A stretch of DNA of 64,000 nt, from positions 21,364 through 85,363 of the forward strand of contig JAEZKY010000021.1 of the NCBI GenBank assembly GCA_023435985.1. The letters run 5' to 3'. This DNA comes from Bacillota bacterium (lineage in GTDB: Bacteria > Bacillota > Clostridia > Clostridiales > Clostridiaceae). Shown here piece after piece: positions 52,951 to 62,033 of the stretch. Every line of letters begins with the position of its first letter. Positions within the stretch are counted from its first letter, which is position 1. The notes below the pieces were generated by a model. That model had not been told where the DNA came from, did no database searches, and saw only the letters and a list, made by a program, of their open reading frames with translations. A program made the position numbers and the translations under genes.

Positions 52951-54678
52951 TTGCTAAAAATATTTAAACGAATGTCTAAAATCAGCCTTACAGTAGCAAT
53001 TGCTTTTTTAATATTGCAAGTTCTTTGCGATCTCTATCTACCTAATCTAACAGCAGATATAGTTAATAACGGCATTATCTTAGGGAAGATTTCATATATA
53101 TTCTCTCAAGGAGGAATTATGATTTTAGTCTCAATTGTGGGTCTTCTCTCAGCAGAGATAAATACTTATATTTCTTCAAGGTTATCGTATAAACTAGGAA
53201 AAGAATTGCGCAGTGATATTTTTCAAAAGGTACAAAACTTTAGTAATCATGAATTTGATAAAATCGGAACAGCCTCACTTATAACCCGAAATACAAATGA
53301 TGTTACACAGGTACAGAATCTAGTAGAAATGGTGTTGAAATTTCTAACTATGGCTCCTATTTATTTATTTGGGGGCATCATAATGACTTATAAATTGAGT
53401 CCAAGCTTATCAAAGACATTTATAATTTCAATCCCTATTATTATGGTTATTTACTTTGTGATCCTACATTTTTCAACTCCACTATTTGAAAAACTTCAAA
53501 AGAAAATTGATACTCTTAATTTGATTTTCAGAGAAGGGCTGACAGGTATTAAAGTAATTCATGCCTTCAATAAAGAAAAATGGGAGTACGACAGATATGA
53601 GAAAAACAATGACGAGTACACAGCTTTATCTATAAAAGTGAATACATTGGTTGGAACTTTACTTCCTGTAGTAACTCTTATAATGAGCTTTGTAGGAATA
53701 GCAATAATTTGGATTGGAGGACATTATGCAGCTCATGGAAGTGTTAAAGTTGGAACAATTTTAGCTGCTATTACTTATTCAACACAAATTTTAATGAGTC
53801 TTACCATGTTAATAAATGTTGTTTCATCTATTCCTCGTGGACAAACATCAGCTAAAAGAATCGATGAAGTTCTAGAAATGCACAATTCCATTGATGATTC
53901 AGGAAACAATGATTTATTTTTAAAGAAAGGTTCTAAAATATCCTTGCAATTTAAGGATGTTGGTTTCCGATTTGAAGGTGCCAAGCAAAATGCTCTTGAA
54001 GGAATTGATTTATCTATTAAACAAGGACAGACTCTTGCAATTATAGGTAGTACAGGTTCAGGAAAATCAACTCTTACAAATTTAATATCTAGGTTTTATG
54101 ATGTCACACATGGAGCTGTTTTAATAAACGAAGTTGATGTTCGCAATATACCCAAGGAAAGTCTTCATAAAATAATAAGTCTTGTTCCACAAAAATCAAC
54201 TCTCTTCTTTGGTACTCTTCGAGATAATATGAAGCTTGGAAATCCAAATGCAGCGGATCGTGAAATATTAGAAGCACTTTCTTTAGCACAAGGAGCTGAG
54301 TTCGTAGAAATAATGGATAAGGGCTTGGATAGCACTGTTGAAAAAAACGGAGGAAACTTTTCAGGTGGTCAAAAGCAAAGATTATGCATTGCAAGGGCAC
54401 TACTAAAAAAGGCAGATATTTATATATTTGATGATTCCTTATCTGCTTTGGATTTTAAGACAGATTCTAAAATCAGAGCGGCTATACGTAAACAAATGGC
54501 TGATAAGATTACAGTAATTGTTGCACAAAGAATAAGTACAGTTATGAATGCTGACATAATAGCAGTATTAAGTGAAGGCAAAATAGTTGGATTAGGAAGT
54601 CATGAATACCTTAAGAATACAAATAAAGTATATCGAGAAATTATAGCCTCACAATTTGAAAAGGAGGATTTAGCATGA
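52951..54678 (+). CDS. ABC multidrug exporter half, degenerate Walker B partner
   Basis: Fused membrane (about residues 1-310, six helices) and nucleotide-binding domain (about 335-575). Walker A GSTGSGKST and signature FSGGQKQR are intact, but the Walker B reads IYIFDDSLSALD, with Asp in place of the catalytic Glu. That marks it as the non-catalytic half of a heterodimeric exporter of the BmrCD/LmrCD type. The start is TTG, preceded by AAAGGAGGAAA. The partner gene overlaps by 4 bp. Confidence 0.9.
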   Translation: MLKIFKRMSKISLTVAIAFLILQVLCDLYLPNLTADIVNNGIILGKISYIFSQGGIMILVSIVGLLSAEINTYISSRLSYKLGKELRSDIFQKVQNFSNHEFDKIGTASLITRNTNDVTQVQNLVEMVLKFLTMAPIYLFGGIIMTYKLSPSLSKTFIISIPIIMVIYFVILHFSTPLFEKLQKKIDTLNLIFREGLTGIKVIHAFNKEKWEYDRYEKNNDEYTALSIKVNTLVGTLLPVVTLIMSFVGIAIIWIGGHYAAHGSVKVGTILAAITYSTQILMSLTMLINVVSSIPRGQTSAKRIDEVLEMHNSIDDSGNNDLFLKKGSKISLQFKDVGFRFEGAKQNALEGIDLSIKQGQTLAIIGSTGSGKSTLTNLISRFYDVTHGAVLINEVDVRNIPKESLHKIISLVPQKSTLFFGTLRDNMKLGNPNAADREILEALSLAQGAEFVEIMDKGLDSTVEKNGGNFSGGQKQRLCIARALLKKADIYIFDDSLSALDFKTDSKIRAAIRKQMADKITVIVAQRISTVMNADIIAVLSEGKIVGLGSHEYLKNTNKVYREIIASQFEKEDLA

Positions 54679-56522
54679 AGAATAAGGAGATAGAAACGAA
54701 TCCCAAGGGTGATGGTAAGATAGGTGGAATGAGAAATGGGAGAAGATTAGTAGAGAAACCTAAGGATATGGGTAAATCTATTAAGAGGCTTATGTATTAT
54801 ATGAAAAGCAGTATATTACTGATTGCATTGGTCTTGATTGCTTCAGCCTTAGGAACTTTCATGCAGATTCAGACACCAAAGCTATTGGGCATGGCAACTA
54901 CAGAAATATTTAAAGGAGTTACAGAAAAAGGTGATGCTGTCGATTTTAATAAACTAAAATTAATTTTATTGTCTGCAGCTGTTTTATATGTAGGCGTAAA
55001 TATTTTAGCTTTCTTACAGCAGTGGATTATGACATGTGTGTCGCAAAAAACAACAAAGGCACTTAGGAAGGAATTGAAAAAAAAGATAAATACTTTACCA
55101 GTATCCTATTTTGATAAGAATTCCAATGGAAACTTGATGTCCATTGCAGTCAATGACATAGATAATATTGCGACTACACTTCAGCAAAGTTTAACTCAGC
55201 TTATTTCAGGTGTTATTACTTTTGTAGGTATACTAGCTATTATGTTAACTATCAGCTGGCAATTAACCTTTATAGCTTGTGTTATAATTCCAGGGAGTTT
55301 TTTTATAGTAAAAATCTTTAGTCCCATTGCACAAAAAAACTTTAGAGAATATATGAAATTGCAAGGAAACTTAAATGGTATCATTGAAGAAACTTACCAG
55401 GGTCATATGGTGATAAAAAGCTTTAATAGCGAAAAAGACGCAATAAAGAAGTTTGAATCATATAATTCAAATATGTATGAGTCAGGCTGGAGAGCAAGAT
55501 TTTGGGGTGGTTCTATGATGCCTAACATGATGCTGCTCAAGAATATAGGTTATATTCTAATTGCAGTTTTTGGTGCCATTAAAGTTACAAACAATTCTAT
55601 TACCATTGGTGATATGCAGGCTTTTCTTCAATATTCTACTCAATTTTCACAGCCAATTAGCCAGTTCTCAAATATATGGAATGGAATTCTAAGTACAATT
55701 GCATCTGCGGAACGGGTTTTTAATGTTTTAGATGAAATTGATATGGAATATAAGAAGTGCAAAATCCCTGATAACTATAAAGAAGATGTAAAAATTGACT
55801 TTGATAAAGTCTCCTTTGGATATAGTAGAGATATGCTGATGAAAGATTTTTCTTTAGAAGTTAAGTCGGGTCAAATGGTCGCAATTGTGGGACATACAGG
55901 TGCAGGAAAATCTACATTAATAAATTTGCTTGAGAGATTTTATGAAATCCAGGGCGGTAACATAAGAATTGATGGAGTAGATATTAGAAATATGGAGCGC
56001 TCAGAGCTTCATGCAAATATTGGTACAGTATTACAGGATACATGGTTGTTTTCAGGGACAATTTATGAAAACATCCGTTATGGTAATGGAAATGCTAGTA
56101 AAGATGAAATTATTGATGCTGCAAAAGCATCCTATGTTGAAGAATTTGTTCATAAATTACCAGATGGGTACGATACCATACTAAATCAGGAAGCAAGCAA
56201 TATCTCTCAAGGGCAACAGCAGTTGATTACAATTGCAAGAGCATTTGCAGCAAATCCTAAAATTCTGATTTTGGATGAGGCAACTTCGAATGTTGATAGT
56301 AGAACAGAAGCTTTAATTCAAGCAGCAATGAAGAAGCTGCTTATAAATCGTACAAGTTTTGTTGTTGCACACCGTTTATCCACAATTTATAATGCAGATA
56401 ATATTGTTGTAATGAAAGACGGAGCTATTGCGGAAATGGGTAAACACGAAGAGCTATTAGCAGCTGGTGGTGTTTATGCTGATATTTATTATAGTCAGTT
56501 TATGGAAGAATATGCTGTGTAA
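54675..56522 (+). CDS. ABC multidrug exporter half, catalytic partner
   Basis: 615 aa with a charged N-terminal extension of about 35 residues, six membrane helices and an NBD (about 370-615). Walker A GHTGAGKST and Walker B ILILDEATSNVD with the catalytic Glu are intact, while the signature is SQGQQQ rather than LSGGQ. Paired with the upstream gene this gives one canonical and one degenerate ATP site. ATGA overlap indicates translational coupling. Confidence 0.92.
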   Translation: MKNKEIETNPKGDGKIGGMRNGRRLVEKPKDMGKSIKRLMYYMKSSILLIALVLIASALGTFMQIQTPKLLGMATTEIFKGVTEKGDAVDFNKLKLILLSAAVLYVGVNILAFLQQWIMTCVSQKTTKALRKELKKKINTLPVSYFDKNSNGNLMSIAVNDIDNIATTLQQSLTQLISGVITFVGILAIMLTISWQLTFIACVIIPGSFFIVKIFSPIAQKNFREYMKLQGNLNGIIEETYQGHMVIKSFNSEKDAIKKFESYNSNMYESGWRARFWGGSMMPNMMLLKNIGYILIAVFGAIKVTNNSITIGDMQAFLQYSTQFSQPISQFSNIWNGILSTIASAERVFNVLDEIDMEYKKCKIPDNYKEDVKIDFDKVSFGYSRDMLMKDFSLEVKSGQMVAIVGHTGAGKSTLINLLERFYEIQGGNIRIDGVDIRNMERSELHANIGTVLQDTWLFSGTIYENIRYGNGNASKDEIIDAAKASYVEEFVHKLPDGYDTILNQEASNISQGQQQLITIARAFAANPKILILDEATSNVDSRTEALIQAAMKKLLINRTSFVVAHRLSTIYNADNIVVMKDGAIAEMGKHEELLAAGGVYADIYYSQFMEEYAV

Positions 56523-56597
56523 ATAAGCCTTTTACAATGAAATGATAAATATATTATAATAATAGGTGCCTTGATGAAAATAAAAGGGGAGACTGCT

Positions 56598-57122
56598 ATG
56601 TACAATATGTTATCAGAAAAAGTGCTGCAACAAATAAATTATTTTACCAATTTGGTTATCCGACAACAACATAATTCAAGTTTTAAGTCAAAGGAAATAT
56701 TGGCTAGTAGAGCACAGGCGCACCTATTAGGACTGCTACTTAAGGAAGACGGCTTAACGCAAAAGGAACTCAGTGCTAGGCTGCAAATAAGGGCAGCTTC
56801 GCTTGGAGAACTAGTTAACAAGCTACAGCAAAATGGTTATGTGGAAAAGCGTGTAAATGAAAAGGATAAGCGAATTTCAAATGTTTATATTACAGAAGAA
56901 GGCCGCAAAGCTACAGAGGGAGCTATGCAGGCAAGGATGGAGTTACTAGAGAGCATATTTTCTGGTATATCAGAAGAGGAAATAGATCAGCTTTCTATCT
57001 TGATTGATAAATTAGTAAACTCAATTGAACAAAACTCTGGTGAAAATGTGGAGGATTTACGTAAAAAGCATCATGGAGTTACGGAAGGCAGTAATTTTTA
57101 TGGTGGAACTAATTCACATTAA
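56598..57122 (+). CDS. MarR-family transcriptional regulator
   Basis: 174 aa winged-helix repressor: LKEDGLTQKELSARLQIRAASLGELVNKLQQ is the DNA-binding helix pair, followed by the wing with DKRISNVYITEEG. I chose ATG 56598 because GGGGAG lies 6 nt upstream; earlier in-frame starts at 56571 and 56574 are weaker. As the last gene of the exporter operon it probably represses the promoter at 50163 through the paired palindromes, releasing on binding a drug-like ligand. Confidence 0.88.
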   Translation: MYNMLSEKVLQQINYFTNLVIRQQHNSSFKSKEILASRAQAHLLGLLLKEDGLTQKELSARLQIRAASLGELVNKLQQNGYVEKRVNEKDKRISNVYITEEGRKATEGAMQARMELLESIFSGISEEEIDQLSILIDKLVNSIEQNSGENVEDLRKKHHGVTEGSNFYGGTNSH

Positions 57123-57128
57123 AAAGAG

Positions 57129-57174
57129 GGCTATCTACAGTGCAAGTCAATTTGCTGAGTAGATAGTTCTTTTT
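57129..57174 (+). terminator. Terminator of the exporter operon
   Basis: CTATCTAC (57131-57138) pairs with GTAGATAG (57159-57166), followed by TTCTTTTT. Confidence 0.82.
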
Positions 57175-57181
57175 AAAAAAT

Positions 57182-57289
57182 GTGGGTTCACCTTATTTTA
57201 AGGACTCAGTAATAGTTTATATACCTGAGGAAAAAGTAGTATTTATAGGAGATGCTTATGGGATGGATTATTATAATAATTGTAAGTAT
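57182..57289 (+). pseudogene. MBL-fold hydrolase fragment
   Basis: The frame from GTG 57182 encodes DSVIVYIPEEKVVFIGDAYG, the middle strand and metal-binding GDA motif of a metallo-beta-lactamase-fold protein. Both the start and the C-terminal half are missing, and the frame runs directly into the unrelated fragment that follows. Confidence 0.6.
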
Positions 57290-57563
57290 AACGCAGCTAA
57301 AAAAAGTCCTGTAGGTATGCCAGGAAGAGCGATAGAAAATAAGTTTGTAGAACAAATAGAGACTTCTCCTTTAAAGATAGAAAAATGCTATGTATGAAAG
57401 CTTGCAATGCTAAAAACCTCCTTATTGCATTTCAAAAGCTCTTATTAATGCAGTAAATGGAAATGTAGAGGATGGACTTATTTTTCCTTGAAGTAATGCA
57501 CATAGGACAGATAAAATAGTTAAAGTTAAAGAGTTAATAGATGATGTAGCATGTGCAAAAGTA
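57290..57563 (+). pseudogene. Nitronate monooxygenase-like C-terminal fragment, frameshifted
   Basis: Continuing in frame, SPVGMPGRAIENKFVEQ resembles the C-terminal region of FMN-dependent nitronate monooxygenases. After KCYV the similarity continues in other frames (CMKACNAKN, then PPYCISKALINAVNGNVEDG, then SNAHRTDKIVKVKELID). Two frameshifts and an internal TGA show that it is decayed. It ends at the start of the 295-bp repeat. Confidence 0.6.
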
Positions 57564-57564
57564 A

Positions 57565-57756
57565 GTTACTGGTGGAGAAGCACCAGTAGTTCCAGTGAAA
57601 ACCGAAAAGGCAATACCAAAAGGGCTTATTATGGAATGCATGGAGGAAATCAACAAAGTCACAATAAAGGCTCCTGTTAAAATAGGTGATATTATAATTA
57701 AGGATATATTAGAAACTGGTGTAAATATTATTGCAACAAAAAATGTAGTTCTATAA
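57565..57756 (+). pseudogene. DUF1667 3' fragment (duplicate)
   Basis: Copy of the last 64 codons of the gene at 48992-49342, without start codon or the N-terminal cysteine motifs. Substitutions are mostly silent, suggesting a recent duplication. Confidence 0.9.
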
Positions 57757-57859
57757 TTAGGATTACACAGTGAGGATTAAGACTAATGCTGAAAAAGTGT
57801 TAGTCTTTTCTTGATGTTATTGAATAAAGTTCTAAGAGGTTTATAATAATGAACGGTGA
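57565..57859 (+). repeat. 295-bp direct repeat, copy 2
   Basis: Matches 49151-49445 in the same orientation and includes the duplicated terminator hairpin (57779-57810). It defines the right boundary of the inserted or rearranged block. Confidence 0.92.
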
Positions 57860-58025
57860 ACCATATCATTAGTGAATGATAAATTTACTAAAATTAGATT
57901 ATAAAATGTGCATAAATTTCTAGTATAATTCTATCATAAATATCACAAGGTCCATAATTTGAACTTTTGTGAGGTATGGTATTAAGATTTTATTGAAGTA
58001 GAATTATGTATAAATAAACAATGTA

Positions 58026-58850
58026 CTATTTTTTTATACATAATTCTCTTACACTTATAGCTGTAAGTACAATTAATCCTCCTATAAAGGCATAAGTTCC
58101 AGGGATTTCACCAGTGAATAGAAATACCCAGAATGGATTAAGTAGTGGTTCTAGGACAGGGATTAAAATTGCTTCAATTGGAGAAACGTATTTAATAGCC
58201 AGTGTATAAAATATATAAGAAATTCCTAATTGGAATACTCCTAAGATTAATAATCCTAAAATGCTATTTGAGCTTGGAACTGATTGAAAGAAAAAAGGTA
58301 TAGATATAATAAATGTAATTATATTTCCAAGCAAAGTCATTTCCACAGGAGAACCATCTTTTATAAGCTTTAAGAATATAACCATTCCAGCCATTGAGAT
58401 ACCACTGAGTATAGCAATGAAATTTCCTATAATAGTACCATGTCCTAAATCGCCTATAAAGAATAAAATCATTCCCAGCATAACAAAAATAATTACCGCT
58501 AAATCAGACTTTTTAATTTTTTCATTTAGGAAAACTTTTGAGAATAATACTACCCATATAGGAGCTGTAAATTGCAGAAGTATAGCATTTGCAGAGGTTG
58601 TAAGTTTGTTAGCAGTAACAAAAAATATGAGAAGGGATGAATACGTAAATGCACCCAAAAGCATTGTCTTTCCTAAGTGTATTACTGGCTTTTTTAAGTA
58701 CAAAAACATAACTATTGCAGCTATACCGCTACGTGCTCCAGCAATAGCCATAGGATTCCAGTTTACTAATTTGATAAATAAGCCTCCAATACTCCATAAA
58801 ATTGATGCAATTACAAGATATAATATTGCTTTTTTTTGATGTTTTTCCAT
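58026..58850 (-). CDS. EamA/DMT-superfamily transporter
   Basis: 274 aa, about ten membrane helices in two EamA repeats (each about 135 aa; the second repeat contains ISYIFYTLAIKYVSPIEA and the first LLIFFVTANKLTTSANA). Exports or imports an unknown metabolite. Divergent from a MocR regulator, which often controls such a neighbour. Confidence 0.88.
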   Translation of the reverse strand: MEKHQKKAILYLVIASILWSIGGLFIKLVNWNPMAIAGARSGIAAIVMFLYLKKPVIHLGKTMLLGAFTYSSLLIFFVTANKLTTSANAILLQFTAPIWVVLFSKVFLNEKIKKSDLAVIIFVMLGMILFFIGDLGHGTIIGNFIAILSGISMAGMVIFLKLIKDGSPVEMTLLGNIITFIISIPFFFQSVPSSNSILGLLILGVFQLGISYIFYTLAIKYVSPIEAILIPVLEPLLNPFWVFLFTGEIPGTYAFIGGLIVLTAISVRELCIKK

Positions 58851-58977
58851 ACTTGACTCCTTTAATATGTAATATAATTTTATTGAAATAAAGATAAAAC
58901 ATTAGATGTTGAATTTAATTGATTACATTACAATTTATTATTTATTAGTTGTATAATGGAATTATATAAATTTAAAG

Positions 58978-59018
58978 TATACAGTACAATCTTTAAAAAA
59001 GTGTTTTGTACCGGTATA
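58978..59018. promoter_or_regulatory. Inverted TTGTAC..GTATA arms between EamA and MocR genes
   Basis: TATACAGTACAA (58978-58989) and TTGTACCGGTATA (59006-59018) form an imperfect inverted repeat with a 16-bp spacer. On the minus strand TTGTAC (58989-58984) is followed after 17 nt by TATAAT, a promoter for the EamA gene. The right arm could serve as the -35 for the MocR gene. A candidate MocR operator. Confidence 0.5.
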
Positions 59019-59067
59019 AAATGACTAATAAAACTTCGAAAATTGAGATAAATTAAAGGATAAGATT

Positions 59068-60402
59068 ATGAAAAGGAAATATGAAATTATCATAGAACAT
59101 ATTGAAAAACTTGTAGAGAAAAATGAATTAAAGCAAGGGCAAAAGTTACCTACAATACGAGATTTAGTTGATAAGTTTGAATGCAATAAGTCTACAATAA
59201 TAAGAGCGTATAAAGAACTCGAAATGAATCATAGAATATACGCTATTCCTAAAAGTGGATATTATCTAGTGGAAAAGATTAATGAAGAGAATGTTGAAAA
59301 TGGTATAATTGATTTTTCACTGGTAGTTCCTGATTCGAGATTACTTCCATATAAAGAATTTAATCATTGCATAAATAGAGCAGTAGAATTATATAAAAAT
59401 GACTTATTTATATATGGGGATACTGAAGGATTTAAGTCTTTGAGAATATCACTAGTCAATTTCTTTTCAGAATATCAAATATTCACTTCAATGGAGAGAA
59501 TATGTATTACTTCTGGTTCGCAACAGGCAATTAGCATTCTTTCTAAAATGCCTTTTCCAAATGGAAAAAAGAATATTTTAGTTGAGCAGCCGACATATAG
59601 TCTTGTACATAAATTAGTAGAAATGAATGGGGACAAGCTAATAGGAATAAATAGAGATTTTAGTGGTATAAATTTACAAGAACTGGAGAATATATTTAAA
59701 AATGAAGATATAAAGTTTTTCTATACAATTCCAAGACTGCATAACCCATTGGGTACAAGCTATTCAGAAAAAGAGAAGAGATGTATTGCAGAATTGGCTG
59801 AAAAATATGATGTTTACATTGTTGAAGATGATTATCTAGCTGATTTAGATAAAAATAAAAAATCATTATCAATTTATTATTATGATATATGGGAACGAGT
59901 TGTATATTTAAAAAGTTTTTCTAAAACATTTATGCCTGGAATAAGATTAGGAGCAGTTATACTTCAAGAAAAATTAAAAAGTGAATTTTTGAAACATAAG
60001 AGATATTATGATTTAAGTACATCAGCATTAGAGCAAGGGGCTTTAGAAATTTATATTAATAGTGGAATGTATAAAAAGCATATTAAAAAAATCCAATTTG
60101 CATATATGAAAAAAATGAATTACTTAAAAGACTGCTTAAAAAGTATAGATATAAAGGGAATGGAACTATTCATTCCAGATACAGGATTTTTTATATGGAT
60201 ACAGTTTACTAATCAGATAGATATAAAATCGGTAAATAAAAAATTAAATGAAAAAGGAGTCCATATTGCGGAGGGAAAGGAATTTTTTATGGATAATAAT
60301 TTAAGAGTAAATGGTTTTAGATTGTGTATATCAAAACTTACAAAAGACAAGATAAAGTTAGGTTTACAGATATTATTTGAAGAGATACATAAATTGATTT
60401 AG
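59068..60402 (+). CDS. MocR-type regulator (GntR helix-turn-helix fused to class I aminotransferase)
   Basis: 444 aa. N-terminal GntR winged helix (about residues 1-75; GQKLPTIRDLVDKFECNKSTIIRAYKEL), then an aminotransferase-like domain (about 100-440) with the PLP lysine in SFSKTFMPGIRLGA. The domain in MocR proteins senses PLP or an amino compound rather than catalysing transamination. Likely controls the divergent EamA gene. Confidence 0.9.
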   Translation: MKRKYEIIIEHIEKLVEKNELKQGQKLPTIRDLVDKFECNKSTIIRAYKELEMNHRIYAIPKSGYYLVEKINEENVENGIIDFSLVVPDSRLLPYKEFNHCINRAVELYKNDLFIYGDTEGFKSLRISLVNFFSEYQIFTSMERICITSGSQQAISILSKMPFPNGKKNILVEQPTYSLVHKLVEMNGDKLIGINRDFSGINLQELENIFKNEDIKFFYTIPRLHNPLGTSYSEKEKRCIAELAEKYDVYIVEDDYLADLDKNKKSLSIYYYDIWERVVYLKSFSKTFMPGIRLGAVILQEKLKSEFLKHKRYYDLSTSALEQGALEIYINSGMYKKHIKKIQFAYMKKMNYLKDCLKSIDIKGMELFIPDTGFFIWIQFTNQIDIKSVNKKLNEKGVHIAEGKEFFMDNNLRVNGFRLCISKLTKDKIKLGLQILFEEIHKLI

Positions 60403-60494
60403 TATATTAATATTTTATACAAACAAAAAGTAATATAGGTTAATGGCTAAATATAGTAATAAGTAAAAATGTAAATTAGGTCTGGTGAATATCC

Positions 60495-60635
60495 ATGAGT
60501 AGTATGTTAGAAAAAATAGAGTTATTCAAAAAGTGTGAGTTGTGTCATAAGCATATAGCAACTAGGAGAGTAAGCACTTTTGCAGATAAAAAATATGGAT
60601 ATGTAAAAATGCTACCAAATAGTGAAATTTTCTAA
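60495..60635 (+). CDS. Small CxxC protein
   Basis: 46-codon ORF from ATG 60495, with GGTGAAT upstream. It contains CELCHKH, which could bind zinc. It starts a pair with the next small zinc-ribbon ORF (12 bp apart). No family recognised. Confidence 0.45.
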   Translation: MSSMLEKIELFKKCELCHKHIATRRVSTFADKKYGYVKMLPNSEIF

Positions 60636-60647
60636 GAAGGAATAGAA

Positions 60648-60830
60648 ATGAGCGGTCAAAAATGTGGTAACTGTGGATATAAGATGTCAAGCGGGGAATC
60701 TATATTTTCAAGTCTGGGGAAATTGCTGGGAGATATAGTAGAAAGAATCCCAAAACAAAATGCAACAGGGACGAATACGCTATCTAATGCTACAAGGTTG
60801 AAATGTCCTAAATGTGGAGAAGTAGGATGA
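60648..60830 (+). CDS. Small zinc-ribbon protein
   Basis: 60 aa with CGNCGYKM near the N-terminus and CPKCGEVG at the C-terminus, forming a split zinc ribbon. AAGGAAT precedes the ATG. Function unknown. Confidence 0.6.
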   Translation: MSGQKCGNCGYKMSSGESIFSSLGKLLGDIVERIPKQNATGTNTLSNATRLKCPKCGEVG

Positions 60831-60874
60831 TGGATAACAATCTAATGTAAAATTAAATATATATTATATAAATA

Positions 60875-60914
60875 AAAGAACGCTTTAGGATACATAATCT
60901 TAAAGCGTTCTTTT
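60875..60914 (+). terminator. Terminator after the zinc-ribbon ORF
   Basis: AAAGAACGCTTTA (from 60876) pairs with TAAAGCGTTCTTT (60901-60913), then a T-run. Confidence 0.85.
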
Positions 60915-61350
60915 GCATTAAGAAAATATTAATCAATAGGAGCTGGAAAGATGAAGAATATAGTTATCATAATACAATAGTAATTTTAGATTTGATTAGG
61001 GAGGGGCTTTCAGAAGGTGAAATTATAGTAACTGTAATGGATATGTTTGAGGGAGTAACAGAAGAATTTGCAAGAAAATTCCTGTAGAACATAAGAAAAG
61101 ATAGGATTCCTATCTTTTTTCAGTATAATCAAAATAAATATATAATAGTACCACCGGGGGGGATGAGCGAAGCGAATTTGCTAGTATTGATTACGCGGGT
61201 GTAAGCCTTCATTTACTTAGATTTATAGAATCACAACATAAATCTATATTACCAGTTCTTAAATATGTTGCAGAAGATAACATAAATAAATGTAATTTAC
61301 ACGAAAGTGAAAAGAAAAAGTTAAGGGAGAGAATAAAAAACAAGCAATAT
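60915..61350 (+). pseudogene. Decayed coding region with PqqD-like fragment
   Basis: One frame across about 60915-61087 encodes a PqqD-like segment (HNTIVILDLIREGLSEGEII, then FEGVTEEFARKFL and a stop). The only good ribosome binding site and ATG (about 60942-60954) lie in another frame. A second open stretch (about 61218-61353, LLRFIESQHKSILPVLKYV onward) has no start. Between them is a short GC-rich patch (61152-61200). No intact gene is supported. Confidence 0.35.
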
Positions 61351-61357
61351 TAAGAGT

Positions 61358-61395
61358 ACAAAAAAGAAACCGCCATTTCTGGCGGAAGAGTATCT
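61358..61395 (-). terminator. Terminator of the nitroreductase gene
   Basis: On the minus strand CCGCCA, GAAA, TGGCGG (plus 61370-61385) is followed by TTTCTTTTTT, downstream of the gene at 61473. Confidence 0.8.
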
Positions 61396-61472
61396 ATTGA
61401 TTCTGGTTTCTACATTTAGTTGAGTGCTTACCTTACAATAGCAGGATACTTCAAGGAAACCAGATTAGAGTT

Positions 61473-62033
61473 TTATTTTACTATATTAAAAGTTCCTTCT
61501 TTTCTAGGTGCTGCTTTAGGTTCTTCTTTACTGTTATAGCCCAAAACTGCAGTACCAAACACTGCATAATCTTCAGGAACACCTAGCTCTGTAAGTATGC
61601 TTTTAACTTTAGGATCTTCTCCTGTAAGAGCTAATATATGAATCCAGCATGATCCAATATTAAGTGAATGAGCTGCTAAAAGCATGTTTTGAAGTGCAGT
61701 AGCACAATCAGATTCCTTTGTAGGTAAAGTTTCATCATAAGCTGTAATTACTATTGTAGGTGCATTATAAAATGGATTAAAATTAGGATTTTCACCCATT
61801 TTTCTATATTGTTCTATAGACGACTTTAACATAGCTTCTTTGATTGCAGAAATTAACTTTTCAATTTTTTCTTTATTTTGAACTGCTGTGAAATGCCAGC
61901 CTTGTTTACTCATAGCTGTTGGTGCAAATTGGGCAGCCTCTAAAACTGTATTTAAGTCTGCATCAGAAATTTGATCTTCTTTATAAGTTCTTATACTTCT
62001 TCTTGTTAAAATATTTTGTATTACTTCATTCAT
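61473..62033 (-). CDS. Nitroreductase family protein
   Basis: FMN-dependent NAD(P)H oxidoreductase, 186 aa. N-terminal RRSIRTYKEDQIS binds the FMN phosphate, and AHSLNIGSCWIH and EDYAVFGTAVLGY are family motifs. Divergent from a LysR gene that probably regulates it. Physiological substrate unknown. Confidence 0.9.
   Translation of the reverse strand: MNEVIQNILTRRSIRTYKEDQISDADLNTVLEAAQFAPTAMSKQGWHFTAVQNKEKIEKLISAIKEAMLKSSIEQYRKMGENPNFNPFYNAPTIVITAYDETLPTKESDCATALQNMLLAAHSLNIGSCWIHILALTGEDPKVKSILTELGVPEDYAVFGTAVLGYNSKEEPKAAPRKEGTFNIVK

Noticed and set aside
57470..57500. In-frame TGA in the nitronate monooxygenase-like fragment as a selenocysteine codon
   Set aside because: The fragment also has two frameshifts and no start, and the parent family does not use selenocysteine there, so the TGA is a decay mutation.
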